A DNA stretch of 64,000 nucleotides from an uncultured Algibacter sp. (GTDB lineage: Bacteria; Bacteroidota; Bacteroidia; Flavobacteriales; Flavobacteriaceae). Position 1 is the stretch's first letter, and each line of letters opens with the position of its first letter. The stretch covers positions 310,001 to 374,000 of the forward strand of contig NZ_CANLGU010000001.1 in NCBI RefSeq assembly GCF_947490405.1. The letters are read 5' to 3'. The translations under genes were made by a program, and so were the position numbers. A model generated the notes under the pieces. That model was not told the origin of the DNA. It was given only the letters and a program-made list of their open reading frames with translations, and did no database searches. Below, piece by piece: positions 53,426 to 62,496 of this stretch.

Positions 53426-54970
53426 ATGAGTACCAAGGAAAAATTTTTCAATTACATTACTGAAGGCAATAAAACAAAAGGAGATTATATTCCTGTAGGT
53501 GCCGCTATGTTAGATGGCGAAACCGTAACAGGAGCCCATGTAAAAATACCTTTAAAAACGATGAACCGACACGGTTTAATTGCAGGTGCAACGGGTACAG
53601 GAAAAACTAAATCTTTACAAGTACTTGCTGAAAACTTGAGTGATAAAGGCATACCTGTTTTATTGATGGATATTAAAGGTGATTTGAGTGGTTTGGCGCA
53701 ACCAAGTCCAGGGCATCCAAAAATTGACGAACGTCATGAAAAAATAGGTTTACCATTTGACGCTAAAGCATTTCCTGTTGAAATCTTAACACTTTCTGAA
53801 CAAGGTGGCGTAAGACTACGTGCAACCGTTAGCGAATTTGGGCCAGTTTTATTATCTAGAATTTTAGATTTAACTGAAACGCAATCTGGAATAGTAGCTG
53901 TTATTTTTCAATATTGCGACGATAACAAATTACCGCTACTAGATTTAAAAGATTTTAAGAAAATTTTACAATATGCCACTCAAGAAGGCAAAGCTGAATT
54001 TACGGAGTCTTATGGTAGAATTTCTACAGCTTCAACTGGTGCTATACTTAGAAAAATAGTAGAATTAGAACAACAAGGTGCTGATTTGTTTTTTGGAGAA
54101 ACATCTTTTGACACACAAGATCTACTAAGAGTTGATAATGATGGTCGTGGCTATATAAATATCATGAGATTAACCGATATTCAAGACAGACCGAAACTTT
54201 TTTCAACATTTATGTTAAGCCTTTTAGCTGAAATCTATTCAACTTTTCCTGAACAAGGAGATAGTGATAGACCAGAACTTATTTTGTTTATTGATGAAGC
54301 CCATTTAATTTTTAACGAAGCCTCAAAAGCGCTTTTAAATCAAATTGAAAGTATCGTAAAACTTATTAGAAGTAAAGGCGTTGGATTATATTTTGTAACA
54401 CAAAACCCAACAGACGTTCCTGAAGCTGTTTTAGGCCAACTCGGATTAAAGGTACAACATGCTTTAAGAGCTTTTACTGCAAAAGACAGAAAAGCCATCA
54501 AACTTACTGCTCAAAACTATCCTGATTCGGATTATTATAACACTACAGAAGTTTTAACATCACTAGGAATAGGAGAAGCCTTGGTTTCAGCATTAGATGA
54601 AAAAGGACGTCCTACACCTTTGGCAGCAACTATGATGCGTGCGCCAATGAGTAGAATGGATGTTTTAACTGAAGTTGAATTAAGTGCACTATTATCTAAA
54701 TCAAAATTGGTTAAAAAGTATAATGAAAACATAGATAGAGAAAGTGCTTATGAGCTTTTAAATGAGAAAATAAAACAAGCTGAAGCTGAAGAGGCCAAAG
54801 AAAAAGCAAAAAAAGAAAAAGAAGCGCTTAAAAAAGCGGAGTCAAAAAGAAAAACTTCAACATCAAGACAAAGGAAAAGTTCACGAATAAATCCGATTGT
54901 TAAAGTACTAACCAGTGCCACTTTTATAAGAAGTGTTTTTGGTATTTTAACCAAAGTGATGAAAAAGTAG
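53426..54970 (+). CDS. HerA-like ATPase (DUF853 helicase family)
   Basis: 514 residues. FtsK/HerA superfamily ATPase: Walker A GATGTGKTKSLQ (~52-63), Walker B LILFIDEAHLIF (~285), and FVTQNPTDVPEAVLGQLG (sensor). The C-terminal ~65 residues are a Lys/Glu-rich coiled coil and a basic tail. The DUF853 label implies a DNA-translocating or -binding ATPase, but no partner NurA gene is adjacent. Precedes a lipoprotein and YitT gene in the same orientation. Confidence 0.88.
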   Translation: MSTKEKFFNYITEGNKTKGDYIPVGAAMLDGETVTGAHVKIPLKTMNRHGLIAGATGTGKTKSLQVLAENLSDKGIPVLLMDIKGDLSGLAQPSPGHPKIDERHEKIGLPFDAKAFPVEILTLSEQGGVRLRATVSEFGPVLLSRILDLTETQSGIVAVIFQYCDDNKLPLLDLKDFKKILQYATQEGKAEFTESYGRISTASTGAILRKIVELEQQGADLFFGETSFDTQDLLRVDNDGRGYINIMRLTDIQDRPKLFSTFMLSLLAEIYSTFPEQGDSDRPELILFIDEAHLIFNEASKALLNQIESIVKLIRSKGVGLYFVTQNPTDVPEAVLGQLGLKVQHALRAFTAKDRKAIKLTAQNYPDSDYYNTTEVLTSLGIGEALVSALDEKGRPTPLAATMMRAPMSRMDVLTEVELSALLSKSKLVKKYNENIDRESAYELLNEKIKQAEAEEAKEKAKKEKEALKKAESKRKTSTSRQRKSSRINPIVKVLTSATFIRSVFGILTKVMKK

Positions 54971-54998
54971 TCTTTAAACCCAAAAATTAAAAATATAA

Positions 54999-55559
54999 AT
55001 GCGTCAATTTACCATAGGCTTATTAAGTTTAATTCTACTCTTTTGTATAAGCTGTAAAAAAGAACAAAACCCATTTGAAATAAACAAACAACACATCGGT
55101 TTGCTAACTGATTCTACACAAGTTAAAGACCTTAAAAGTATTTATGTAAACGATTCTATTGTAAAATTTATTAGTGGTGATGAATTTACCGGCAACATTA
55201 ATAACATTGAGATTTTTGAAAAAGGCGGTAAAAAACTGCTTACACTAACACCAAAACAGGCCTTAGACTCAACCTCAACAATTAGCAGCGTGCGCATTCT
55301 TGATGATCGCTACAAAACAGACAAAAATATAAACACATCTAGTACATTTAAAGACATCCAAGATAATTACAAAATTTCTAGAATAAGTAATTTAATCAAC
55401 TCTATTGTCATTATTGTAAATGACATTAATGGAAGTTTTACAATTGACAAAAACGAACTTCCTGCAAATCTCAGATTTGATATGGACTTAAAATTTGAAC
55501 CAACTCATATTCCAGATAATGCTAAAGTGAAATACTTTTTCATCAATTGGAATCATTAA
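54999..55559 (+). CDS. Putative lipoprotein
   Basis: 186 residues. Lipobox Cys19 (FCISC) after a hydrophobic core, then KKEQNPFEINKQHIGLLT. The rest has a beta-rich central part (SVRILDDRYKTDKNI, KISRISNLINSIVIIVND). No domain recognised. Conserved in tandem with HerA and YitT genes only by inspection here. Function unknown. Confidence 0.65.
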   Translation: MRQFTIGLLSLILLFCISCKKEQNPFEINKQHIGLLTDSTQVKDLKSIYVNDSIVKFISGDEFTGNINNIEIFEKGGKKLLTLTPKQALDSTSTISSVRILDDRYKTDKNINTSSTFKDIQDNYKISRISNLINSIVIIVNDINGSFTIDKNELPANLRFDMDLKFEPTHIPDNAKVKYFFINWNH

Positions 55560-55562
55560 AAA

Positions 55563-56543
55563 ATGAATCCATTTTTATCTAAAATACTAGTTGACGTTGC
55601 ACGTAAAAAACTTGAAAAAACACAAGTTGAAAAACCTGTAACAAAAAAACAAATAGTACCTCTGGTTAGAAAACTAGAAGTTGAACTATCCCACGCAATA
55701 AGGGAATATATATTTATTATTCTTGGAGTATTTTCTGCAGGGTTTGGATTAAAAGGTTTCTTACTACCAAATAGTTTTATTGATGGAGGAGCAACTGGCA
55801 TTTCTCTATTATTAGAAAACATAACATCCTTAAACCTTGGCATTCTATTAGTTATTGTAAACCTTCCATTTATTTATTTGGCATCCAAAACCATTGGAAA
55901 AAAGTTTGCTATAAAAAGTATTATTGCCATATCTCTTCTAGCAATTGTAGTTCATTTTGTAAACTACCCCACTATTACAGAAGACAAACTATTAATAGCT
56001 GTATTTGGCGGCTTCTTTTTAGGTTCAGGAATTGGCTTATCTATGAGAGGAGGCAGCGTTATAGATGGTACTGAAGTTTTAGCTATTTTTTTAAGCAGAA
56101 AATTATCACTTACCATTGGTGATGTATTATTCCTAATAAATATTTTAATCTTTTCTATTGGTGCTTATGTATTATCTATTGAAACGGCCTTATATGCAAT
56201 GCTTACTTATTTATCTGCTGCAAAAACCGTTGATTTTGTTGTTGATGGTGTTGAAGAATATGTAGGTGTAACTATTATATCCAATAAACACGAAGAGTTA
56301 CAAACTATGCTAATAAAAAAACTAAGAAGAGCTTGTACCATTTATGCTGGTAAAGGTGGTTATGGGTCAACTGGGTATAGCTATGAAAAAGATATTATTT
56401 ACACCGTAGTAACACGTTTGGAATTAGCAAGGCTGCAAACAGAAATAGATAAAATTGATAAAGATGCCTTCATTATAATGGGTGTTGTTAAAGATTTAAA
56501 AGGCGGCATGATTAAAAAGAAACCATTAAAAGATAACCACTAA
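55563..56543 (+). CDS. YitT-family membrane protein
   Basis: 326 residues. About six helices: FIIILGVFSAGFGLKGFLLPNSFIDGGATGISLL then ILLVIVNLPFIYLASK and so on. The C-terminal cytoplasmic DUF2179 domain includes VGVTIISNKHEELQTML and RRACTIYAGKGGYGSTGYSYEKDIIYTVVTR-type residues. Extra N-terminal ~40 residues (basic coil) before the first helix. Function of YitT unknown. Confidence 0.88.
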   Translation: MNPFLSKILVDVARKKLEKTQVEKPVTKKQIVPLVRKLEVELSHAIREYIFIILGVFSAGFGLKGFLLPNSFIDGGATGISLLLENITSLNLGILLVIVNLPFIYLASKTIGKKFAIKSIIAISLLAIVVHFVNYPTITEDKLLIAVFGGFFLGSGIGLSMRGGSVIDGTEVLAIFLSRKLSLTIGDVLFLINILIFSIGAYVLSIETALYAMLTYLSAAKTVDFVVDGVEEYVGVTIISNKHEELQTMLIKKLRRACTIYAGKGGYGSTGYSYEKDIIYTVVTRLELARLQTEIDKIDKDAFIIMGVVKDLKGGMIKKKPLKDNH

Positions 56544-56566
56544 TACCAGAACCTTTAGATTTACGC

Positions 56567-56935
56567 ATGTCCAAAAAAAAATATACCATTCAAAATAATC
56601 CTTTTGTAGTTCCAACTGTTGATGGGAAAATAATTAAAGAGCATTTTGGAAACACCACAGATGGCAATTCCAAAATTAGTATTGCACATATGAAGGCACC
56701 AGCTGGTTGGAGTGAACCTTTCCAAACTCCAGAATTTGATGAATTCACATTTATTATAAGCGGTAAAAAACAGTTTATTATTGAAGGGGAAACTGTTATT
56801 TTAGAAGCTGGACAATCTATAAAAATTGAGCGTCATACCAGAGTACAATATTCTAACCCATTTACCGAGGTATGTGAATATATAGCTATTTGCACACCCG
56901 CATTTTCTATGGATTTGGTAAATAGAGAAAATTAA
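56567..56935 (+). CDS. Cupin-domain protein
   Basis: 122 residues. Single conserved cupin barrel: TPEFDEFTFIISGKKQFIIEGE, then ILEAGQSIKIERHTRVQYSNP. His/Glu metal ligands are only partly canonical. Small-molecule role unknown. It is followed by an alpha/beta hydrolase gene with no spacer, so translation is probably coupled. Confidence 0.82.
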   Translation: MSKKKYTIQNNPFVVPTVDGKIIKEHFGNTTDGNSKISIAHMKAPAGWSEPFQTPEFDEFTFIISGKKQFIIEGETVILEAGQSIKIERHTRVQYSNPFTEVCEYIAICTPAFSMDLVNREN

Positions 56936-57763
56936 ATGAATAATTATATTCCAAAAATTTTAGGATCATTAATAAACTTTATCGCATACTTTTCATCTAA
57001 ACGAGCTGCCAAAATAGCTATTGATTTATTTTCAACCCCAAGAAAAGGCAGAATAACTCCTCAAGAATCTGATTATCTAAAATCGGCTATTCAAAGTGAT
57101 GTCTCTTTTGAGGACACTCTTATTAAAACCTACCATTGGAGAGGGGAAAAAGAAACTGTGTTACTAGTTCATGGATGGGAAAGCAACTCATTTAGATGGA
57201 AAGATTTAATCACTTTGCTTCAAAAAGAAAACTACAACATCGTAGCATTAGATGCTCCGGCTCATGGTGCATCAGGAGGGAAATTTTTTAATGCATTACT
57301 CTTTGCTGAATGCATTAACCTTGTTGCTAAAAAATTTAAAGTTAATACCATAATTGGACACTCTGTAGGTGGAATGTCAACTGTTTTTTTTCAATATAAA
57401 TATCAATTAAAACATATTGAAAGATTAATTTTATTGGGAGCTCCAGCAGATTTCTTAGGTGTTTTTAGTCGTTATGAATCTATGATGGGATTTAATAAAC
57501 GCGTATCAAAAGCCCTAGAGGATTATGTTCTAAAAAAATACAACCATTTACCTGAATATTTCTCGCCTTTCATCTTCTCTAAAGAGATTACTGCAAAAGG
57601 GCTTATTATACATGATAAAAAAGACAGGATTATTCCATACAAAGACGGATTAAAATTTAAACAGAATTATAATAATGCGACTTTTATTGCAACTAAAGGC
57701 TATGGCCATGGACTTAAATCAGAGCGTGTTTATCAGCATATCTTGAATTTTTTAAACAACTAA
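56936..57763 (+). CDS. Alpha/beta hydrolase
   Basis: 275 residues. LLVHGWESNSFRWKDLI (oxyanion region), nucleophile Ser in TIIGHSVGGMSTVFF (GHSVGG), Asp in IIHDKKDRIIPYKDG and His in TKGYGHGLKS complete a likely triad. N-terminal ~50 residues (ISSKRAAKIAIDLFSTPRKGR-like) are hydrophobic/basic and may be a membrane-associated cap. Substrate unknown. Confidence 0.87.
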   Translation: MNNYIPKILGSLINFIAYFSSKRAAKIAIDLFSTPRKGRITPQESDYLKSAIQSDVSFEDTLIKTYHWRGEKETVLLVHGWESNSFRWKDLITLLQKENYNIVALDAPAHGASGGKFFNALLFAECINLVAKKFKVNTIIGHSVGGMSTVFFQYKYQLKHIERLILLGAPADFLGVFSRYESMMGFNKRVSKALEDYVLKKYNHLPEYFSPFIFSKEITAKGLIIHDKKDRIIPYKDGLKFKQNYNNATFIATKGYGHGLKSERVYQHILNFLNN

Positions 57764-57769
57764 GTTTTG

Positions 57770-57777
57770 TACTTTTG
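57770..57777 (+). promoter_or_regulatory. rluF promoter -7 box
   Basis: TACTTTTG ends four bases before the rluF ATG (57782), a TAnnTTTG match that makes the transcript nearly leaderless. Confidence 0.45.
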
Positions 57778-57781
57778 AATT

Positions 57782-58543
57782 ATGAGTGAAGCACCATTAA
57801 AGCGTATAAATAAGTTTTTAAGCGAAGTTGGCTATTGTTCCAGAAGAGAAGCCGATAAACTTATAGATGCTGGCAGAGTAACCATAAATGGGATTATACC
57901 AGAAATGGGAACCAAAATAGCACCAAATGATGTAGTCGCTGTAGATGGAAAAGAAATTAAAAACACAAAAACATCTTTTGTTTATTTAGCTTTTAATAAA
58001 CCTGTAGGTATAGTTTGTACCACAGACACTTCTGTTGAAAAAGACAATATTATTGACTTTATAAATTACCCAAAACGTATTTTCCCAATTGGTAGACTTG
58101 ATAAACCAAGTGAAGGTTTGATTCTTTTAACAGATGATGGTGATATTGTAAACAAAATTCTGCGTGCTAGTAATAACCATGAGAAAGAATATATCGTAAC
58201 AGTTGATAAGCCTATTTCTCAAACCTTTGTAGAACGAATGGCAGGCGGCATTTATTTAGAAGATTTAGGCAAACGCACAAAAAAGTGTAAAGTTGAAAAA
58301 CTAAGCACTTATAAATTCAAAATTATTTTAACGCAGGGTTTAAATAGGCAAATTAGGCGAATGGCAGAGTATTTAAACTACGAAGTACAAACCTTAAAAC
58401 GTGTTAGAATAATGAATATCAAATTAGATATGCCTATTGGAGCGTATCGAGAATTATCTAAAGATGAATTTATTGAGTTGAATAAATTGATTAGCAACTC
58501 TACTAAAGAATATATTGCCTCTACTACAAAAAGAAAAGAGTAA
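57782..58543 (+). CDS. rluF: 23S rRNA pseudouridine synthase RluF
   Basis: 253 residues. S4 RNA-binding domain at ~8-55 (RINKFLSEVGYCSRREADKL) and RsuA/RluF catalytic domain: FNKPVGIVCTTDTSVEKDNI, then FPIGRLDKPSEGLILLTDDGD (catalytic Asp in RLDKPSEG) and ILTQGLNRQIRRM. Modifies U2604 (E. coli numbering) in 23S rRNA. The LytTR gene starts 7 bases after its stop. Confidence 0.94.
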   Translation: MSEAPLKRINKFLSEVGYCSRREADKLIDAGRVTINGIIPEMGTKIAPNDVVAVDGKEIKNTKTSFVYLAFNKPVGIVCTTDTSVEKDNIIDFINYPKRIFPIGRLDKPSEGLILLTDDGDIVNKILRASNNHEKEYIVTVDKPISQTFVERMAGGIYLEDLGKRTKKCKVEKLSTYKFKIILTQGLNRQIRRMAEYLNYEVQTLKRVRIMNIKLDMPIGAYRELSKDEFIELNKLISNSTKEYIASTTKRKE

Positions 58544-58550
58544 TAAATTT

Positions 58551-59414
58551 ATGGCTTCTTTTTTTTCTAAAATATCATCTCAAAAAAAGCATATTGCTAT
58601 AATTACGGGGGTATTTATATTAGCCATATTTTTTGAAACACTTCAACAGTTTTACTACATAAAACGTTTCAACTTAAATCAAAACGTTCAATTTATTGAG
58701 CTTTTAAAAACACAATCTTACAAATGGTTTGTTTGGTTAGTACTTTCATTATTACTTATACGTTTTGTAAAAAAACAAGCCTCAAAAAAAGCAAACTACT
58801 TTAAGCATACCCTCTTTATTTTTGGACTCGTATTCTTGTGCGTCATTATTATTTCAATAATTCAACTTATTTTAAACAACGATACTTTTTCAATCTCTAA
58901 CTTTATTAATCAGTATATTACTTTTTTCACCTTTCAGAAGGCCCCAATTTATACTTTAGGCTATATAGCTATTGCCATTATTACTCATTTTTATTTTACT
59001 AATGAACAATTACAGATTGAAGTAGAAGCGCTTTCAGAATTAAAAACAACAAACACTAAACTTTATCAAGAATTAAGTAAATATATAGAAGATAAAGCAT
59101 CGGTACTTAATATTAAAATAGGTAACAAACGAAAAATAATTCCTGTAAAAGATATTACCTGGATAGAAGCTGACGATTATTGCGTGATTGTACACACAAA
59201 AAAAGACAGCGCTTACACCATGCGTAGCTCATTAAAAGCTCTAGAAAGCAAATTATCAAACAACTTTTTAAGAGTACACCGAAAGGCCATAGTAAATATG
59301 GATAAAGCAAAGGAACTAAACCTTTCAAACATCCCTAAATTAGTTCTTGAAAACAATTTTGAAGTTCCTGTTTCAAAAAGTAATCTTAAAATTGTTAAAG
59401 ATTTTATTAATTGA
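58551..59414 (+). CDS. Membrane LytTR-family DNA-binding regulator
   Basis: 287 residues. About four N-terminal helices (IAIITGVFILAIFFETL, WFVWLVLSLLLIRF and others), a short coiled linker (~165-190), then a LytTR domain at ~190-287: IIPVKDITWIEADDYCVIVHT, YTMRSSLKALESKL and FLRVHRKAIVNMDKA. Lacks a receiver domain, so it is not a two-component response regulator. The ATG at 58551 is taken; the frame extends into rluF, but that would add a tail with no motif. Confidence 0.9.
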   Translation: MASFFSKISSQKKHIAIITGVFILAIFFETLQQFYYIKRFNLNQNVQFIELLKTQSYKWFVWLVLSLLLIRFVKKQASKKANYFKHTLFIFGLVFLCVIIISIIQLILNNDTFSISNFINQYITFFTFQKAPIYTLGYIAIAIITHFYFTNEQLQIEVEALSELKTTNTKLYQELSKYIEDKASVLNIKIGNKRKIIPVKDITWIEADDYCVIVHTKKDSAYTMRSSLKALESKLSNNFLRVHRKAIVNMDKAKELNLSNIPKLVLENNFEVPVSKSNLKIVKDFIN

Positions 59415-59524
59415 TTTTATAAAATTCTTAACTAAGCTTACTGCAAATAAACACTAGATCTCTGCATTTTTAATTTTTGTTTAATCTTTTTGTGTTGATT
59501 TGAATAACCAAAAACAATATCATC

Positions 59525-60097
59525 ATGAAAAAAATGAACAGTTTTATTTTCACCTTACTCATATCATTTACTTCTTTTTCGCAATATGATTATGATACTT
59601 CTGAAAAATATCCTTTTGGAAGATCCAACCCCGAAGCTCCAGAACAAATTAAAGATTACGAAGCCATGATTGGTGAATGCTATTGTAAATCAAGCACTAG
59701 GAAACAAGACGGCACATGGAATGAAGAAATAGATTTAGTTTGGCGATGGAAATATATTATGAATGGCATGGCAGTACAAGATGAAACTTTAAAAGCAGAT
59801 GGCGGACACTCTGGAAGTATTAGACAATTTGTGGCTGACAGTAGTCGATGGTATGTACACTGGTTTTCATCAAAAACACCATCAACTAAATTCCCTGTTT
59901 GGGAAGGCAACAAAATAGATGATAAAATTATTCTGTATAAAGAACAAAAAGCCCCAAATGGAACAGATGGTTTTTTTAGACTTACATTTTATAACATGTC
60001 TGAAACTGGATATGAATGGATTGGAGAATGGGTTGATAAAACGGAAAGTGTCGTATTTCCAACTTGGAAAATTAATTGTGTTAGAAAAAAAGAATAA
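59525..60097 (+). CDS. Small secreted protein, DUF1579-like
   Basis: 190 residues. Signal peptide ~1-19 (FIFTLLISFTSFSQ). A compact beta-rich domain follows with IGECYCKSSTRKQDGTWNEEIDL-type residues, WRWKYIMNGMAVQDET, WYVHWFSSKTP, and GYEWIGEWVDK, reminiscent of lipocalin-like DUF1579 folds; assignment is tentative. Function unknown. Confidence 0.6.
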   Translation: MKKMNSFIFTLLISFTSFSQYDYDTSEKYPFGRSNPEAPEQIKDYEAMIGECYCKSSTRKQDGTWNEEIDLVWRWKYIMNGMAVQDETLKADGGHSGSIRQFVADSSRWYVHWFSSKTPSTKFPVWEGNKIDDKIILYKEQKAPNGTDGFFRLTFYNMSETGYEWIGEWVDKTESVVFPTWKINCVRKKE

Positions 60098-60118
60098 ATA
60101 TGATAGTTTAAAATGTGG

Positions 60119-60148
60119 TTGGCTAGTTGCAAAATATTCTTATTTTTG
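60119..60148 (+). promoter_or_regulatory. Promoter of the 60166 small gene, -33/-7
   Basis: TTG at 60119-60121, then 19 bases, then TATTTTTG (60141-60148), 17 bases before ATG 60166. A complete Bacteroidota promoter. Confidence 0.65.
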
Positions 60149-60165
60149 AAAAAATCAACTTTATT

Positions 60166-60351
60166 ATGATAAGAACATTAGCATTAGTTTTAACCTTAAT
60201 TGGAATGGCTGGTTTAATTATGGGTGTATTAGGTATATTTGGAACTCCAATTATTGCATCTTTAAGCCCTTGGGCATTAGCCATATTAGGTATTATATTC
60301 TTTATTGCAGGTGTTTCCATGCTTAAATATGGCAAAAGTAAATCTGCTTAA
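60166..60351 (+). CDS. Small two-helix membrane protein
   Basis: 61 residues: [20 protein letters not shown] (helix 1), a turn with ASLSPW, then [16 protein letters not shown] (helix 2) and a basic tail. The frame extends to TTG 60127 but the promoter box lies inside that region. Five bases before the VOC gene. Function unknown. Confidence 0.72.
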   Translation: MIRTLALVLTLIGMAGLIMGVLGIFGTPIIASLSPWALAILGIIFFIAGVSMLKYGKSKSA

Positions 60352-60356
60352 CAAAT

Positions 60357-60782
60357 ATGCAAACTGTATCGCCTTTTCATCTAGCTATTCCTGTTTATAA
60401 TTTAGAGACTTGCAGATTATTTTATAAAAATATTTTAGGTTGTGATGAAGGCAGAAGTAGTGACCATTGGGTAGATTTCAACTTCTTCGGGCATCAATTA
60501 GTTATTCACTATAAACCCAAAGAAGAATCAGCTAATATACATACAAACGCAGTTGACGGAAAATCTGTTCCTGTTCCGCATTTTGGAGTGGTTTTATCTT
60601 GGGATGTGTTTCACGCTTTCGCAGAAGATTTAAAAAATAAAAATATTGAATTTGTTATTGAACCATACATAAGGTTTGAAGGTTTAGCCGGAGAACAAGC
60701 CACCATGTTTTTTTATGATCCTTCTGGCAATGCTCTAGAGTTTAAAGCTTTTAAGGATATGGATCAACTATTTGCTAAATAG
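60357..60782 (+). CDS. VOC-superfamily (glyoxalase-like) protein
   Basis: 141 residues with two beta-alpha-beta-beta-beta units. [22 protein letters not shown] gives the first metal-type His; [16 protein letters not shown] gives the C-terminal Glu. The His in [10 protein letters not shown] begins the second unit. Could be a lyase, dioxygenase or binding protein; substrate unknown. Follows the small membrane protein gene closely. Confidence 0.83.
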   Translation: MQTVSPFHLAIPVYNLETCRLFYKNILGCDEGRSSDHWVDFNFFGHQLVIHYKPKEESANIHTNAVDGKSVPVPHFGVVLSWDVFHAFAEDLKNKNIEFVIEPYIRFEGLAGEQATMFFYDPSGNALEFKAFKDMDQLFAK

Positions 60783-60800
60783 TGTTGTTTTATTAATTTA

Positions 60801-61517
60801 TTACTTTTTTCGGGTTAAATAAAATGGTAAATAAATAAGTAAAAACAATGGAATAATTATTATTTGAACTACAATAATATACCAAGGCCATTCGCCAAAA
60901 TAATCTAAAATTGATGCCGATTGTGGTTTTTCATTCAAATAAAAATAATTGGCTTCTAAAAGCTTATTTATTATAACCATTAGCACAACATAAACTTGAA
61001 GGGCTAAAAATGATTTAAAAACGCTTTTAAATTTTGGACGCATATTAAAAACGAAGGTTGCGTAAAAAATAATTATTAAAAGCCCCAAATGCACTATCCA
61101 ATACCTAAAATAATCAAAGCTAGGAAAGCCCAAAGCTATGTCTGGTGTGATTACGGCTTGTAACGTTCCGCCTATAATCCAGAATACCAAAATCTCATAC
61201 ATCCAAAATTTTCTGTAATATGTAAAAATGGGAATTAATAAGCCTAAAAGGCTACACAAATACAAAGGTAAATCTGTAGATACATTATAATAGCCTAAAC
61301 AGATTTTATTTGCATGAAATACAATAACTATTACGCTTACAAAACAGGCGAAAATATGTAACGCATTTTTTTGTTGAATTGAGTTAGAGAGTCGCTTAGC
61401 ATAGTTTATAAAAACCATGCTAAATAATATGGCAATTACAATTGGGAATATATGCTGTAGGCTACCAATAACCACTCTACTAAACAAAAAAAATGCATCA
61501 TAAATTAAGAAACTCAT
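60801..61517 (-). CDS. TIGR02206-family (YwaF-like) membrane protein
   Basis: 238 residues, about seven transmembrane helices. Polar signature positions: SLQHIFPIVIAILF, LPLYLCSLLGLLIP, FWIIGGTLQAVITPDIALGFPSF (split), and YFRYWIVHLGLLIIIFYAT. Function unknown. Convergent with the VOC gene and 30 bases downstream of folD. Confidence 0.82.
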   Translation of the reverse strand: MSFLIYDAFFLFSRVVIGSLQHIFPIVIAILFSMVFINYAKRLSNSIQQKNALHIFACFVSVIVIVFHANKICLGYYNVSTDLPLYLCSLLGLLIPIFTYYRKFWMYEILVFWIIGGTLQAVITPDIALGFPSFDYFRYWIVHLGLLIIIFYATFVFNMRPKFKSVFKSFLALQVYVVLMVIINKLLEANYFYLNEKPQSASILDYFGEWPWYIIVVQIIIIPLFLLIYLPFYLTRKK

Positions 61518-61547
61518 GATGCAATTTAGTTAAATATTGTTTATTTA

Positions 61548-62423
61548 CTATTGGCGTCTTTCTCTTGCTAGTAATGTGTTTTTTAGTAGCATTGCAATAG
61601 TCATTGGCCCTACCCCACCAGGAACTGGTGTGATATAACTTGCTTTTTTGCTTACACTTTCAAAATGCACATCACCAGCAAGTCGGTAACCATTCTTTTT
61701 TGTTTGGTCTGGCACTCGGGTAATCCCAACGTCTATAATCACCGCGTCTTCTTTAACCATATCACCAGTTAAAAATTCTGAAATACCGATGGCTGCAACA
61801 ATAATATCTGCAGCTCTTGTAATGTCTTCCAAATTTTTAGAACGACTATGCACCACTGTAACAGTAGCATCACCAGCTTTACGTTTTTGGCTCATTAAAA
61901 TACTCATGGGACGACCAACAATATGGCTTCTTCCCATAACTACAACATTTTTTCCTGAAGTCTCAACTTGATAACGCTCAAGAAGTTCCATAATCCCATA
62001 AGGTGTTGCCGGTAAAAAACTTGGTAAATCCAATGCCATTTTACCAACATTAGTTGGATGAAAACCATCTACATCCTTATCTGGATCTACAGCCATTAAA
62101 ACTTTTTGCTCTTCAATTTGTTCTGGCAAAGGCAGTTGTACTATAAAACCATCTATAGCATCGTTGTTATTTAACTCGTGAATTTTTTCTAGTAACTCTT
62201 CCTCTGAGGTATACTCAGGCATTTCAATAAGTGTAGACTCAAATCCTATTTTTTCGCAGGCTTTTACTTTGGCGTTTACATAAGTCATACTAGCACCGTC
62301 TGATCCCACTAAAATAGCGGCTAAGTGAGGTACTTTCTCGCCTTTAGAAATCATTGACTTTACATGATCTGCGATTTCTTCTTTAATATCGTTACTTACT
62401 TTTTTACCATCAAGTATGGTCAT
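61548..62423 (-). CDS. folD: Bifunctional methylenetetrahydrofolate dehydrogenase/cyclohydrolase
   Basis: 291 residues. Interconverts 5,10-methylene-, methenyl- and 10-formyl-THF in one-carbon metabolism. Catalytic Tyr/Lys region [28 protein letters not shown], cofactor-binding [14 protein letters not shown] and C-terminal [15 protein letters not shown] are all present. 73 bases downstream of ffh. Confidence 0.96.
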   Translation of the reverse strand: MTILDGKKVSNDIKEEIADHVKSMISKGEKVPHLAAILVGSDGASMTYVNAKVKACEKIGFESTLIEMPEYTSEEELLEKIHELNNNDAIDGFIVQLPLPEQIEEQKVLMAVDPDKDVDGFHPTNVGKMALDLPSFLPATPYGIMELLERYQVETSGKNVVVMGRSHIVGRPMSILMSQKRKAGDATVTVVHSRSKNLEDITRAADIIVAAIGISEFLTGDMVKEDAVIIDVGITRVPDQTKKNGYRLAGDVHFESVSKKASYITPVPGGVGPMTIAMLLKNTLLARERRQ

Positions 62424-62448
62424 ATCTATATGTTTTTGTAATTATAAA

Positions 62449-62475
62449 GATGCTTCGACTGCGCTCAGCATGACA
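62449..62475. repeat. Repeat-like intergenic sequence between ffh and folD
   Basis: GCTTCGACTGCGCTCAGCATGACA resembles a sequence I know as dispersed in flavobacterial intergenic regions (CTTCGACTxCGCTCAGCATGACA). Only one copy is in this window, so the repeat status relies on memory and not on evidence here. Confidence 0.35.
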
Positions 62476-62496
62476 AACTTCAAACTTCTAGCAAAA